From: Bog-756 sp963831535
Lineage (GTDB): Bacteria > Actinomycetota > Acidimicrobiia > Acidimicrobiales > RAAP-2
Length of the DNA stretch: 64,000 nt
NCBI GenBank assembly: GCA_963831535.1
Contig: CAWHQP010000004.1
Coordinates: 62,001-126,000, forward strand
Reading direction: 5' to 3'
Below the pieces are notes generated by a model. The model worked only from the letters and a program-made list of their open reading frames with translations, ran no database searches and was not told where the DNA came from. Shown piece after piece: positions 34,162 through 42,962 of this stretch. Within the stretch, counting starts at the first letter, position 1; each line of letters begins with the position of its first letter. Position numbers and translations under genes: made by a program.

Positions 34162-34880
34162 CCACCACGCCTCCGACCGTTCGCCGGCCACCGGCACCCA
34201 CCGCCGTTGACCAGAGTGATCCCGTCGACCGGGAGCCCACCCTTCGTCGGGACGCCGCCCGCAACCGGGACAAGATCCTGCGGGCGGCCCGCGCCGCCTT
34301 CGACGAAGAGGGTGTCGACGTCGGTGTGGAAGTCATCGCCCAGCGGGCCGGTGTGGGCGTGGGGACCCTCTACCGCCGCTTCCCTACCAAGGAGCTCCTC
34401 ATCGAGGCCGTCGTGTCCGAAGTTCTGGACGCGGTGCTCTCGGCGGCCCAGACGGCTCTGGCCCACGAATCCCCGGCCGACGGGTTCACCGAGTACCTGC
34501 GGGCCGTCGGGTGGCTCCAGTTCGAGCACGTCGGCTGCCTCACCCGGCTGTGGAACGACTCGCCCGGTGACGTCCGCGAACGGATCGAGGAGGCCGGGCG
34601 ATCCCTTCTGGCCCGGGCCCAGCAGGCCGGGGCGGTGCGGCACGACCTGGTCTACGAGGACGTGATCGTCCTGTTCTGGTCGCTCCGGGGGGTCATCGAG
34701 ACCACGGCCACAGTGTCCCCCGAGGCGTGGCTGCGCCACCTCGACTTGTTGGTCAGGTCGGTGGCGCCGGGCGGCGAGCCGCTCCGGCACCCGCCGCTCA
34801 CCGCCGAGCAGGTCCAGGAGGCCAAGGACGCCGTGGCCCGGCGCGACACGCTCCGGACACGGCGCGCCCCGGCGCTCTGA
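34158..34880 (+). CDS. TetR-family regulator of the adjacent MFS exporter
   Basis: 240 residues. The DNA-binding domain is at about 32-80 (RDKILRAARAAFDEEGVDVGVEVIAQRAGVGVGTLYRRFPTKELLIEAV). The C-terminal domain is helical, with LLARAQQAGAVRHDL resembling the SbtR/TetR_C_33-type ligand domain. The start overlaps the exporter stop. Likely represses the operon from the 32492-32691 promoter region, although no clear palindrome was picked out there. Confidence 0.87.
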   Translation: MTTTPPTVRRPPAPTAVDQSDPVDREPTLRRDAARNRDKILRAARAAFDEEGVDVGVEVIAQRAGVGVGTLYRRFPTKELLIEAVVSEVLDAVLSAAQTALAHESPADGFTEYLRAVGWLQFEHVGCLTRLWNDSPGDVRERIEEAGRSLLARAQQAGAVRHDLVYEDVIVLFWSLRGVIETTATVSPEAWLRHLDLLVRSVAPGGEPLRHPPLTAEQVQEAKDAVARRDTLRTRRAPAL

Positions 34881-35039
34881 TCAGCAGCAGGCCGACGAGG
34901 TCCGCAGTCCACTGCCATCCGGCTGGACCGAACCGGTCGGGCAGAACCGGGTCCCCGACTGGGTCAAATTGCCGATCGACATTCCGCCCCGGCCGTGCCA
35001 GCATGGGCTCCGTCGGGGGGCTGAAGCGGAGGTCATCCG

Positions 35040-36977
35040 ATGGCGCGGTCGGTAGGTTCGGTTCGCAGGACTCACTCAGCGGCGGAGCAGCCCGGAGGCA
35101 CGGAGCACCGGGTGGCCCGGCACCGTAGCGCACGGGACCATCGGGGCGAGGGTCCGGTACGAACCTGCATTTCACTCATGGCCGCCCTGGCACTGATCGG
35201 AGGGATGCTGGCCGCGTCGGTCTTCGTGGCCGCCTCGGGCGCCGCTGCGGCGACGCCAGCCGTGGCCACCACACCGACGCCGGTGAACACCATGTACGTG
35301 CTCAACCAGACAACGTCGTCGCTTTTGTCCTTTGCACCCGGAGCCACCGGGAACGTGGCGCCCACCAGCACGGTGGCCGGCATCGGCACCACGTTGAACA
35401 CCCCGTACTACATGGCCCTGGACCCGTCCGGAAATGTGTGGGTGGCCAACCTCGACGCCAACACCGTCGTCGAGTACACCCAGGCCCAGCTGGCTGTGGG
35501 CGGGGCCCCGGCCCCGACGGTGATATTGAGCGCCACGGACAACAGCCTTGATCAGCCCTCCCATGTCGCCTTCGACCGGGCCGGTGACCTCTGGGTGACC
35601 AACGACGCCCCCACCACCGGCAGCGTGGTGGAGTTCACGCCGAGTCAGCTGGCGACCTCAGGGGCGCCTACGCCCAAGGTCACGATCACATCTAACGGCT
35701 CTGAGAGCATCGATGAGCCGGCATCGCTGGCCTTCGACGGACAGGGCGATCTCTGGGTCGGGAACGCCACCGGACTCAGCACGACCAGCACCATCGTCGG
35801 GTTCACCCCGGCGCAGCTCAGCGCCTCCGGCGACCCGACGCCTACGGTCACCCTCACCTCCACGGCTGGCAGCATCAACGAGCCGGTGGACCTGGCCGTC
35901 GACCACTCGGGCAACCTGTGGGTGGCCAACGGCGTCTCGATTGGCGGGAGCGTGGTGGCCTTCTCACCCAGCCAACTGGCAGCCAGCGGATCACCTCTAC
36001 CCAAGGTCACACTGACATCCAACGGCACCAACCTGAGCAGACCAGACGGGCTCACCTTCGACCGCTTCGGGAACCTGTGGGTGGCGAACGCCGTCGGGAA
36101 CTCCGTCAACGCGTTCTCGCCGGCACAGCAGGCGACGTCGGGGACGCCCACTCCCATCAACACGCTTTCCGGAGGCCTGACGAACCTGTCCGGACCGGAC
36201 AGCGTGCTGCTCGTCCCGGCGACCGGCTACACCCTGGCCGCCTCGGACGGGGGCATCTTCAACTACGGGGGGTCCGGCTTCTTCGGCTCGACGGGCAACA
36301 TGCATCTGAACAGTCCGATCGTGAGCATGGCCCAGTCACCGGACGGCCTGGGCTACTGGCTGGCGGCCGGTGACGGCGGCATCTTCAACTTCGGCGATGC
36401 CGGCTTCTACGGTTCCCACGGCGGCTCGCCGCTCAACCAGCCCATCGTGGCCATGGCGGCCACATCGGACGGCAAGGGCTACTGGCTGGCCGCCTCGGAC
36501 GGCGGGATCTTCACCTACGGCGACGCCACCTTCTACGGCTCCCACGGCGGCTCGCCGCTCAACAAGCCCATCGTGGGCATGGCAGCCACCCCGGACGGCG
36601 GTGGCTACTGGCTGGTGGCCTCCGACGGGGGCATCTTCAACTACGGCGACGCCACCTTCTACGGCTCCCACGGCGGCTCGCCGCTCAACAAGCCCATCGT
36701 GGGCATGGCAGCCACCCCGGACGGCGGGGGCTACTGGCTGGTGGCCTCCGACGGCGGCATCTTCACCTACGGCGACGCCGGCTTCTACGGTTCGGCCGGG
36801 GCCATTCCCCTCAACAAGCCCATTCTGGGAATGGCGGCCACACCCGACGGCGGGGGCTACTGGCTGGTGGCCTCCGACGGCGGCATCTTCACCTACGGGA
36901 ACGCCGCCTTCTACGGCTCCCACGGTGGCTCGCCGCTCAACATGCCCATCGTGGCCATGTCGGGACCTTACGGCTGA
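35040..36977 (+). CDS. secreted protein: NHL-like propeller head plus 'GYWLVASDGGIF' repeats
   Basis: 645 residues. GGAGG lies 7 bp before ATG 35040. A long basic leader precedes the signal helix (LMAALALIGGMLAASVFVAASGAAAA). Residues 80-395 hold about five NHL/streptogramin-lyase-like repeats with the blade core GNLWVAN..(S/T)VVEF. Residues 400-645 hold about six 42-residue repeats with the core GGGYWLVASDGGIFTYGDA.FYGS and LNKPIVGMAATPDG. Both halves probably fold as beta-propellers or solenoids on the cell surface. No catalytic residues are recognised. It shares the C-terminal repeat with three other secreted proteins in this window. Confidence 0.8.
   Translation: MARSVGSVRRTHSAAEQPGGTEHRVARHRSARDHRGEGPVRTCISLMAALALIGGMLAASVFVAASGAAAATPAVATTPTPVNTMYVLNQTTSSLLSFAPGATGNVAPTSTVAGIGTTLNTPYYMALDPSGNVWVANLDANTVVEYTQAQLAVGGAPAPTVILSATDNSLDQPSHVAFDRAGDLWVTNDAPTTGSVVEFTPSQLATSGAPTPKVTITSNGSESIDEPASLAFDGQGDLWVGNATGLSTTSTIVGFTPAQLSASGDPTPTVTLTSTAGSINEPVDLAVDHSGNLWVANGVSIGGSVVAFSPSQLAASGSPLPKVTLTSNGTNLSRPDGLTFDRFGNLWVANAVGNSVNAFSPAQQATSGTPTPINTLSGGLTNLSGPDSVLLVPATGYTLAASDGGIFNYGGSGFFGSTGNMHLNSPIVSMAQSPDGLGYWLAAGDGGIFNFGDAGFYGSHGGSPLNQPIVAMAATSDGKGYWLAASDGGIFTYGDATFYGSHGGSPLNKPIVGMAATPDGGGYWLVASDGGIFNYGDATFYGSHGGSPLNKPIVGMAATPDGGGYWLVASDGGIFTYGDAGFYGSAGAIPLNKPILGMAATPDGGGYWLVASDGGIFTYGNAAFYGSHGGSPLNMPIVAMSGPYG
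36360..36960 (+). repeat. 126-bp tandem coding repeats
   Basis: The 3' part of the gene is built of 126-bp units (42 codons). Two adjacent units (about 36510-36600 and 36636-36726) are identical over roughly 85 bp. Such near-identity between neighbours indicates recent duplication or gene conversion. Confidence 0.8.
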
Positions 36978-37031
36978 CGAGACCGCCGCCGGACCGGACT
37001 GGACCGGCGGCGAGGGGCCCCGTGCCAGGCC

Positions 37032-37616
37032 CTACACGTCGGCCAGGTGTCGGAGCTGCAGGGAGAGGGCGATCTCCAAGATCCCGTAGATGATCAGCCA
37101 CAGCCCCATGATGACGGCGAGGACGTTCAGGGTCAGGTGGGGCCACGTGAGGGTCACGATCCCGGCGGCGAAGGCCAGCACCCCCATACCGATGCGGAAG
37201 CCACGGGCCGGTGAGCCATGCTCGCTGTACGCCGTGAAGAACTCGATGATCCCGCCCACCACCCAGAACAGACCGATGAGGAAGGCCAGGGTGGTCACGG
37301 TCTCCTCGGTGTGGCGCAGGAACAGGATGCCGATGATCACCGACAGCAGACCGAGGATGGCCATCAGCCACCGGGTGCCCCCGCTGTCCTCGTGGTCGGC
37401 GATGGCCATGACGATGCGGAACAGACCGGCCACGAAGAGCCAGATGCCGAGCACGATGGCGAAGGCGTAGATGGTGTCCTTGGGCTTCAGCACCACCAGC
37501 ACCCCGAGGGCCAGCGTGACGATGCCGAAGAAGAGGACCCACCCCCACGACTTCCCGATGATGCGCAAGATGTCCCGCTGTTCCGCAGTGACATCCAGTC
37601 CGTCTGGGCTCGACAT
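37032..37616 (-). CDS. HdeD/DUF308-family membrane protein
   Basis: 194 residues with six membrane helices arranged in pairs: SWGWVLFFGIVTLALGVLVVLKP, AFAIVLGIWLFVAGLFRIVMAI, GLLSVIIGILFLRH, FLIGLFWVVGGIIEFF, GVLAFAAGIVTLTWP, VIMGLWLIIYGILEIALS. HdeD-like proteins are linked to acid or stress resistance in enterobacteria; the role in actinobacteria is not known. Stands alone on the minus strand. Confidence 0.87.
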   Translation of the reverse strand: MSSPDGLDVTAEQRDILRIIGKSWGWVLFFGIVTLALGVLVVLKPKDTIYAFAIVLGIWLFVAGLFRIVMAIADHEDSGGTRWLMAILGLLSVIIGILFLRHTEETVTTLAFLIGLFWVVGGIIEFFTAYSEHGSPARGFRIGMGVLAFAAGIVTLTWPHLTLNVLAVIMGLWLIIYGILEIALSLQLRHLADV

Positions 37617-37748
37617 GACTACCTCCCCTTGCCCGGCGGCTCCCGGGGTCGGGCTCCCGCCACTCGCTGCAGAGACTAGGGCCGCGGCCTGGACAGATGG
37701 CGGACGGTGGGTGTGTTCGTGCCCGAGATGGCCAGGGTGGCGAGCCGG

Positions 37749-38628
37749 TCAGGGGGACAGGGGACCGGCCCGCTCCACCAATTCCTCGCTGACCGACCAG
37801 AGCAGGGTGGCGGCGGCCCGGTCCTGGGCGGCCGGGGACGGCGTCCGTGGTCGGCACTTGACGAAGTACTGCCCGGTGACCTCGGCCACCTCGGGGGACG
37901 TGACCAGGTAGACCGAGGTGCGGGCACCCTTCTCCGGGGTGAGGATGAAGGGTTTGATGACCTTGACCCCGAAGGCCAGGAATCCCGTGGCGTCGTCGTC
38001 CCGGGCGAAGCCGCTGGCCACCGTGCCCGGATGGAGGCAGTTGGCCGTGACCCCAGTTCCCACCAGCCGCTCGGCCAACTCCGTGGTGAACAGCATGTTG
38101 GCCAGCTTGGAGCGGCTGTAGGCCTCCATGCCCCGGTAGTGCCGAGTGGACTGGAGGTCGTCGAAGTCCATGCCCGCGTCGCGCCCCGCGGTGTGCGGTC
38201 GAGGCCACATTGACCACCCGGGCCGGGGCTGAAGCCACCAGGCGGTCGGTCAACAGCCGGGTGAGCAGGAACGGTCCCAGATGGTTGATGGCGAAGGTGG
38301 CTTCATACCCGTCCACCGTCTCCCGCCGCTCGGACTGGACCAGTCCGGCGTTGTTGACCAGGACGTCGATGCGCGGGCACCGCCCGAGGATCTCGTCGGC
38401 GCCCCGCCGAACCGAGGCCAGGTCGCCGAGGTCGAACACGACCAGGTCCACCTGGTCGGAACGGCTCTCCCGACGGATCTCGGTGAGTGCCCGTCCACCC
38501 CGCTCCGCACTGCGGGCGGTGATCACGGTGTGGGCACCGGCCCGGGCCACGGCCAACGCGGTGGCCAGGCCGACACCGGAGTTGGCCCCCGTGATGACGA
38601 CGGTCCTTCCGTCCATGGACGGGATCAC
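37749..38628 (-). pseudogene. short-chain dehydrogenase gene with a single-base frameshift
   Basis: The first part reads VVITGANSGVGLATALA, LVNNAGLVQSERRE and ARVVNVASTAHRGA. At about 38171-38183 the frame shifts by one base, and the remainder (MDFDDLQSTRHYRGMEAYSRSKLANMLF, with YxxxK) continues in the next frame to a stop at 37749. Removing one G from the GCGGGC run joins both parts into a normal SDR of about 290 residues of the retinol-dehydrogenase-like group. True inactivation and a homopolymer read error are both possible. It follows the iron permease gene by 13 bp. Confidence 0.75.
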
Positions 38629-38641
38629 GTTCGAGTGGCCC

Positions 38642-39583
38642 TCACGCGCCCCGGGGCCGCGTACCCCCGACGGGTCCGTGAGTCACCGGCCTCGCACTCC
38701 CGGGCTGTTCGATGGGGACCGTTGCCGCCCCGGGGGCGGCAACGGCCGCCGTGCGGGCCCGGTGGCCGTTGCGGATGAACAGGGTGGCTGTCACCGTCAC
38801 GAAGGTCACCCAGACCATGGCCTGGAGGACGGTGGGATGGTCGGCGTAGCCCAGCAGACTGTGGAAGACGTCGCCGAGTGAGCTGTCCTCGTTGAGGACG
38901 GCGCTCGTGTTCCAGAGCGGGTGGCGCAGGAACGGGAGCCAGCCCAACTCCTGCATGTTCTCGACGGCGTCGGCCAGCAGGCCGGCGGCGAACACCATCA
39001 GGATGATGCCGATGACCCGGAAGAACAGACCCAGATTGAGTCGTCGGCCCAGCTTGAAGATCACGTATGCCACGATGAGGGCGACGGCCAGGCCGAGCAG
39101 TGCGCCGAACAGCAGGCCGTGGCCGTGGGAGGACGTGGCCGCCTGGGTGGACGAGGCGAAGACGATGGCCAGGGTGAAGACCATGGTCTCCAATCCCTCC
39201 CGGCCCACCGCCTGAAACGCCAGAAGGCCCAGTCCCCACCGGGCCCGGCCGTTGAGTGCCTCCTCGGAACGCCGTTGCAAGTCGGCCGTCATGGTGCGGC
39301 TGTGCGACTGCATCCAGAACGTCATGTACGTGAGGACACAGGCTGCGATGAGGAAGGTGACGGTCTCGAACACGGTCTGGACCGTCGATCCGTCGTACTG
39401 CTTGATGATCACGTAGGCGGCGATCCCGCCACCCAGCACCAGGACGAGGGCCGCACCCACCCCGATGAACACGTCCCGGAAGTGGCGGCGCTGGTCGATC
39501 CGGTCCAGGTAGGCCAGCAGTATGGCCACGATCATGCTCGCCTCCACCCCTTCGCGCAGGAAGATGACGAAGGTCGGAATCAT
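38642..39583 (-). CDS. high-affinity iron permease, FTR1/EfeU family
   Basis: 313 residues with seven membrane helices. Both iron-binding REXXE motifs are present: FLREGVEASMIV in helix 1 and VGREGLETMVF in helix 4. FTR1-type permeases import iron, usually with EfeO/EfeB; neither is nearby. The start (MIPTFVIFLREG) was chosen from the family. An IdeR/DtxR-like box lies 38 bp upstream, so expression is probably iron-repressed. The final 35 residues are a Pro/Ala-rich cytoplasmic tail. Confidence 0.88.
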   Translation of the reverse strand: MIPTFVIFLREGVEASMIVAILLAYLDRIDQRRHFRDVFIGVGAALVLVLGGGIAAYVIIKQYDGSTVQTVFETVTFLIAACVLTYMTFWMQSHSRTMTADLQRRSEEALNGRARWGLGLLAFQAVGREGLETMVFTLAIVFASSTQAATSSHGHGLLFGALLGLAVALIVAYVIFKLGRRLNLGLFFRVIGIILMVFAAGLLADAVENMQELGWLPFLRHPLWNTSAVLNEDSSLGDVFHSLLGYADHPTVLQAMVWVTFVTVTATLFIRNGHRARTAAVAAPGAATVPIEQPGSARPVTHGPVGGTRPRGA

Positions 39584-39620
39584 CGGGATGCCGCGGCGGA
39601 CTCGCACATAGTGACCAATG

Positions 39621-39634
39621 TTAGGTAAGCCTAA
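39621..39634 (-). promoter_or_regulatory. IdeR/DtxR-like iron box
   Basis: On the minus strand TTAGGCTTACCTAA differs by one base from the core TTAGGCTAACCTAA of the IdeR/DtxR consensus; the outer 5 bp of the 19-bp site do not match. It is located 38 bp before the iron permease start, where an iron-loaded repressor would block transcription. Confidence 0.65.
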
Positions 39635-39677
39635 TTCGAGCGATGTGTCAACCCTGTGCCGGTACCGTCGGCTCTGC

Positions 39678-40547
39678 TCAGACGACTGACACCACCACCG
39701 AGCCGAGGGAGACCAGCCGGTCCTCGGCGCCCAGGTCGTAGACGGCCACCCGAACCACCGTGCGGCCCGCTTGGCCGCCCACCACCCGGCAGTGGGCCTC
39801 CACCGGGCCGACCCGCACCGGACGGAGGTAGTGGAGGACGGTGTCGCCGGCGGCCAACCCGGTACCGGAGGCCGGATCCGGGTCGGCGACCGCATCCCCG
39901 GTCGATGCCGCGGCCCGGCAGGCGGCCACATCGACCAGCACGGCCATCGCCCCTCCGTGCAGGATCCCCCACGGATTGCGGAGATGGTCGGCCAGTTGGA
40001 GCCGGGTGGTTGTCCCCGAGCCCGGCTCGATGTGGAAGAACGCCTCAGGGACGGGCGCGTCCGGCATGGGTGGCGGCATGGGCACAACGGCCGGACGGGT
40101 GAAGGCCAGCGTCATATCGCCGGGGTCGAGCACGGCAAAGGTCCCGGTGCAGGCGGCCACGAGGACGTCGTCGCGTCCTTCGTCCCGTACATCAAGACCA
40201 GCCACGACTGCGTTCCTCCCCCGCCGCAGGACCCGTCCGTGCACGCGGAGCGGTCCCCGGTGGTCGAGGCGGGTCACGGTGACCATGAGACTGGTGGTGA
40301 CGATCCAGCGCGGCAGGACCGAGAGCCCGGCCAGAAATCCCCCCACTGAATCGAGATTGGTGAGCAGCGCCCCCGTACGCATCCCACCCCCGGCGCCCCG
40401 GTGGTGGTCGTCGAGAGGCATTCGTCCGCCGAACTCCGAGAACCCCTCGTCGCCGTCGGCCGGCGGGACCTCCCAACGCTCCAGACGGAAGTAGTCGTTC
40501 ATGTAGTGCCGGAGGTCCACCGCTCCCGACGGGGTGAACCCGCTCAT
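39678..40547 (-). CDS. acyl-CoA thioesterase-like protein with two hotdog domains
   Basis: 289 residues. The second half carries the PaaI/4HBT-type hotdog signature (LADHLRNPWGILHGGAMAVLVDVAACRAA, with HGG). The first half (GGMRTGALLTNLDSVGGFLAGLS) looks like a second, diverged hotdog. Double-hotdog proteins hydrolyse or bind acyl-CoA thioesters; the substrate is unknown. Its ATG overlaps the stop of the related gene upstream (ATGA), so the two are coupled and may form a complex. Confidence 0.75.
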   Translation of the reverse strand: MSGFTPSGAVDLRHYMNDYFRLERWEVPPADGDEGFSEFGGRMPLDDHHRGAGGGMRTGALLTNLDSVGGFLAGLSVLPRWIVTTSLMVTVTRLDHRGPLRVHGRVLRRGRNAVVAGLDVRDEGRDDVLVAACTGTFAVLDPGDMTLAFTRPAVVPMPPPMPDAPVPEAFFHIEPGSGTTTRLQLADHLRNPWGILHGGAMAVLVDVAACRAAASTGDAVADPDPASGTGLAAGDTVLHYLRPVRVGPVEAHCRVVGGQAGRTVVRVAVYDLGAEDRLVSLGSVVVSVV

Positions 40548-41488
40548 ATCGCCACCGGCTCGGCCGGCGCGTCCGGAGCGAACGTGCTCAGCGGGACGGC
40601 ACGGGCGTTGATCACCGTGGTCAACCGGTCTCGGGCTCCGACGTCCACCAGCTCGACCACGGCGCTAGTGGCCCCGCCCGTCCCGACACCGGGCCACGCG
40701 GCCCCTCCGCCGGGGATCCCCCCACCGTCGAGGACCGTGGCCCGGGTGACGATCGGTCCGACCCGTCCAAGGGTCAGATAGGCCACCTGCAGATCGGTCA
40801 CGACGATCCCCGTCGGCCCGAGGCCCGTGGCGGCTCCCAGAGCCTCCGTGGCCGCGACGTCGCCGAACAGGGCCATGGCCCCGCCCTGGACGGCTTCAAT
40901 TGAATTGTGGACATACGGTCGGACGGGCAGGGACACCCGTCCGGCGGCGGCGTCGACCACCGAGATGTCCAGGGTGTCGAGCAGGGAACGCTGGAGGCCC
41001 GAACCGCCGATCTCCATCCGGGTGGGCAGGTCGAAGGGCAGGTCCTGGGCCATCGTCCGATTGCCGCCGGGGAGGACGGCGAACGTCGTCGTGCACCAGG
41101 CCACCGGCTCCGAGGCTCCGCCATCGCCGGGCACCTCGGTGCCGTCCTCGGTAACGTTCACCACCAGGGCCTCTAGGACCATAGTGGTGCGGCCCCGGCG
41201 CACTAGCTCGACCCTGGCCTCGATGAACGGGCCGGTCGCGGGTCGGACCAGTTGGACGGTCAGGTCGGCGGTGGCCATCCAGTCCGGACGCAAGATCCGC
41301 ACGCCCAACAGTCCACCGACCACGTCGACCAGCGTCGCCACCACTCCGGCCCGGGCCCCGCCGTCGGCCCCCGACACGTGAGAGCTGACCCTGGTCCGGC
41401 CTTTGGCGCCGGTGTCGGAGACGACCTCGGAGGTGAAGCCGAGGTCGCCGAGGAAATGAGCGGCCGGCGGGTAGCCCCCGACGGCCAC
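40544..41488 (-). CDS. second double-hotdog thioesterase-like protein
   Basis: 314 residues. A first hotdog is around GADGGARAGVVATLVDVVGGLLGVRIL and a second around RPYVHNSIEAVQGGAMALFGDVAATEAL. In both, the HGG of typical thioesterases is changed (ARA, QGG), so catalysis may rely on other residues, or the protein may bind rather than cleave acyl-CoA. GTG start directly after the stop of the upstream SDR gene. Forms an operon SDR - hotdog - hotdog. Confidence 0.72.
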   Translation of the reverse strand: MAVGGYPPAAHFLGDLGFTSEVVSDTGAKGRTRVSSHVSGADGGARAGVVATLVDVVGGLLGVRILRPDWMATADLTVQLVRPATGPFIEARVELVRRGRTTMVLEALVVNVTEDGTEVPGDGGASEPVAWCTTTFAVLPGGNRTMAQDLPFDLPTRMEIGGSGLQRSLLDTLDISVVDAAAGRVSLPVRPYVHNSIEAVQGGAMALFGDVAATEALGAATGLGPTGIVVTDLQVAYLTLGRVGPIVTRATVLDGGGIPGGGAAWPGVGTGGATSAVVELVDVGARDRLTTVINARAVPLSTFAPDAPAEPVAI

Positions 41489-42250
41489 TCAGCGTTCCTG
41501 CTCGGTGGGCCGGATCAGTACCTCGTTGACGGTGACGTGGCGGGGGCGGGTCACGGTGAACACGATGGCCTCGGCAATGTCCTCGGCCGCCATGATCTCG
41601 GTCTGGCCGAACGTGCTGGAGATATTCTGCAGGATCTCGGGGCGGTTGTGGCCGGCCAGCTCGGTCCTCGTGGCTCCGGGCTCGATGAGGCTCACCCGGA
41701 CGTGGCGGGTGGTCACCTCCTGGCGCAGGGACTCGGAGAAGGCACCGATGCCGAACTTGGTGGCGTTGTACACCCCGCTCCCCACCCGTGCGGCCCGACC
41801 GGCCACCGAACTCACGTTGACCACGTCGGCTACCCGGCGGGGCTCCTGTTCTGCTGCAGCCAACAGGTGCGGGAGGGCGGCGTGGGTGGTGTAGAGCAGG
41901 CCGAGAACGTTGAGCTCGACCATCCGGCGCCACTCCTCCACGGGTGCGCCGACGATGGGGCCGAGCAGCATCACACCGGCGTTGTTGACCACCGTGTCGA
42001 GACGCCCGAACTCCGTGACGGTGGCCTCCACCATGGCACGCGCCGCCGCCTCGTCGGTGATGTCGGTCTCGATGACCAGGACGTCGGCTTCGTTGCCGAT
42101 CCGCTCGACGACCAGTTCGAGACGGTCGCGCCGGCGAGCGGCGATGGCCACGGTGGCCCCTTCTGCGGCCAGGGCCACGGCCGTGGCCTCGCCGATGCCA
42201 CTGGATGCTCCTGTGACCAGGGCCACTGTTCCTTCGAGACGACGCGCCAT
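41489..42250 (-). CDS. short-chain dehydrogenase/reductase
   Basis: 253 residues: VTGASSGIGEATAVALA, NNAGVMLLGP, VNVSSVAG.., GVYNATKFGIGAFSESLRQE (YxxxK) and a C-terminal VTVNEVLIRPTEQ. Close to the clavulanate-dehydrogenase/YdfG-like SDRs that reduce small carbonyls with NADP(H). All catalytic residues are intact, unlike the SDR at 37749-38628. First gene of the operon with the two hotdog proteins, suggesting acyl-CoA or ketone chemistry. Confidence 0.87.
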   Translation of the reverse strand: MARRLEGTVALVTGASSGIGEATAVALAAEGATVAIAARRRDRLELVVERIGNEADVLVIETDITDEAAARAMVEATVTEFGRLDTVVNNAGVMLLGPIVGAPVEEWRRMVELNVLGLLYTTHAALPHLLAAAEQEPRRVADVVNVSSVAGRAARVGSGVYNATKFGIGAFSESLRQEVTTRHVRVSLIEPGATRTELAGHNRPEILQNISSTFGQTEIMAAEDIAEAIVFTVTRPRHVTVNEVLIRPTEQER

Positions 42251-42331
42251 GGGTTCCCCGTTCTGCTCAGCGATGGCCGCAGTGTACCGACGGCATCACC
42301 GGGGGGACCAGCGGGCCCCGACTCCCGACCG

Positions 42332-42368
42332 CTCGGTGTGGCTTCCGCCCGCGGGGCGGTGCACCGAG
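42332..42368 (-). terminator. two-stem GC hairpin after the small zinc-knuckle gene
   Basis: CTCGGTG pairs with CACCGAG and, inside it, CCGCCC pairs with GGGCGG around a GCG loop. It sits 3 bp past the stop of 42371-42667. There is no U-tract, so it may be a structural 3' end or a weak terminator. Confidence 0.4.
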
Positions 42369-42370
42369 GT

Positions 42371-42667
42371 TCAGGCCGCAGTCTGGCGATCCGACTTACC
42401 CGGCCCGGTCTGCCCGTTGGCATTCTCCTTGCGAGGCGTGCTCCGACGGGTCCTCCGACGTTGCCGAGTCGAGGTGTCGTAGGGGCGCTGGGTGGACGCC
42501 GGGCTCTCGTGCAGGGCACACCAGTCGGTGCTGTTGTAGCGGGACAGTTTCACGGTGCAGCCCTCGGCGATGCACACCCGGCCGGTGGCGAACACCTCGG
42601 GGGGCGTACTTCCGGCCAGGCCATCGGCCAGAAATGAGCTGTCCTCTGCCATTCGCCTATCCACCAT
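42371..42667 (-). CDS. small Cys/His (zinc-knuckle-like) protein
   Basis: 98 residues. CIAEGCTVKLSRYN followed by CALH gives a C-x4-C-x13-C-x2-H pattern that could bind one zinc; similar short modules occur in actinobacterial proteins of unknown function. The C-terminal 40 residues are Arg/Lys/Thr-rich and disordered, possibly nucleic-acid binding. GAGGT lies upstream of the ATG. Monocistronic, diverging from the alpha-glucosidase gene. Confidence 0.6.
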   Translation of the reverse strand: MVDRRMAEDSSFLADGLAGSTPPEVFATGRVCIAEGCTVKLSRYNSTDWCALHESPASTQRPYDTSTRQRRRTRRSTPRKENANGQTGPGKSDRQTAA

Positions 42668-42962
42668 GGCGGTTCTACCTCGCTTGTCGTCGGGACCTCA
42701 GCTAGGGAGTTCTTCGGCAGTTCGGGGCGCAAACTGTAACGGGTGTCGCGCTCCCGCCGACCGGATTCATCCCCGCGGAAGCACCCGTTCCGGGTGCGTC
42801 CGGGTAGCCGTTGGCCCTACCCGGAGGGATGGCCCCGGGCCCACCCGGGGCGGGCTTGCTGTCCGCCGTCGGTGGGTGGGTCCTGACATGGGCGGGAGCG
42901 TGCCGGCGTCACCCCGTGGCACCGGTCGGAGTCCAGGTACCGTCGTTGGTAGCGTCCCTGCG

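Noticed and set aside
36360..36960. CRISPR array
   Set aside because: The regular repeats are coding (42-codon units in frame) and there are no unique spacers between short repeats.
42555..42962. N-terminal extension of the alpha-glucosidase
   Set aside because: The frame is open but Arg/Ser/Pro-rich and unlike GH13. The ATG at 42963 directly precedes the conserved WWKTAVFYQIYPRSF.
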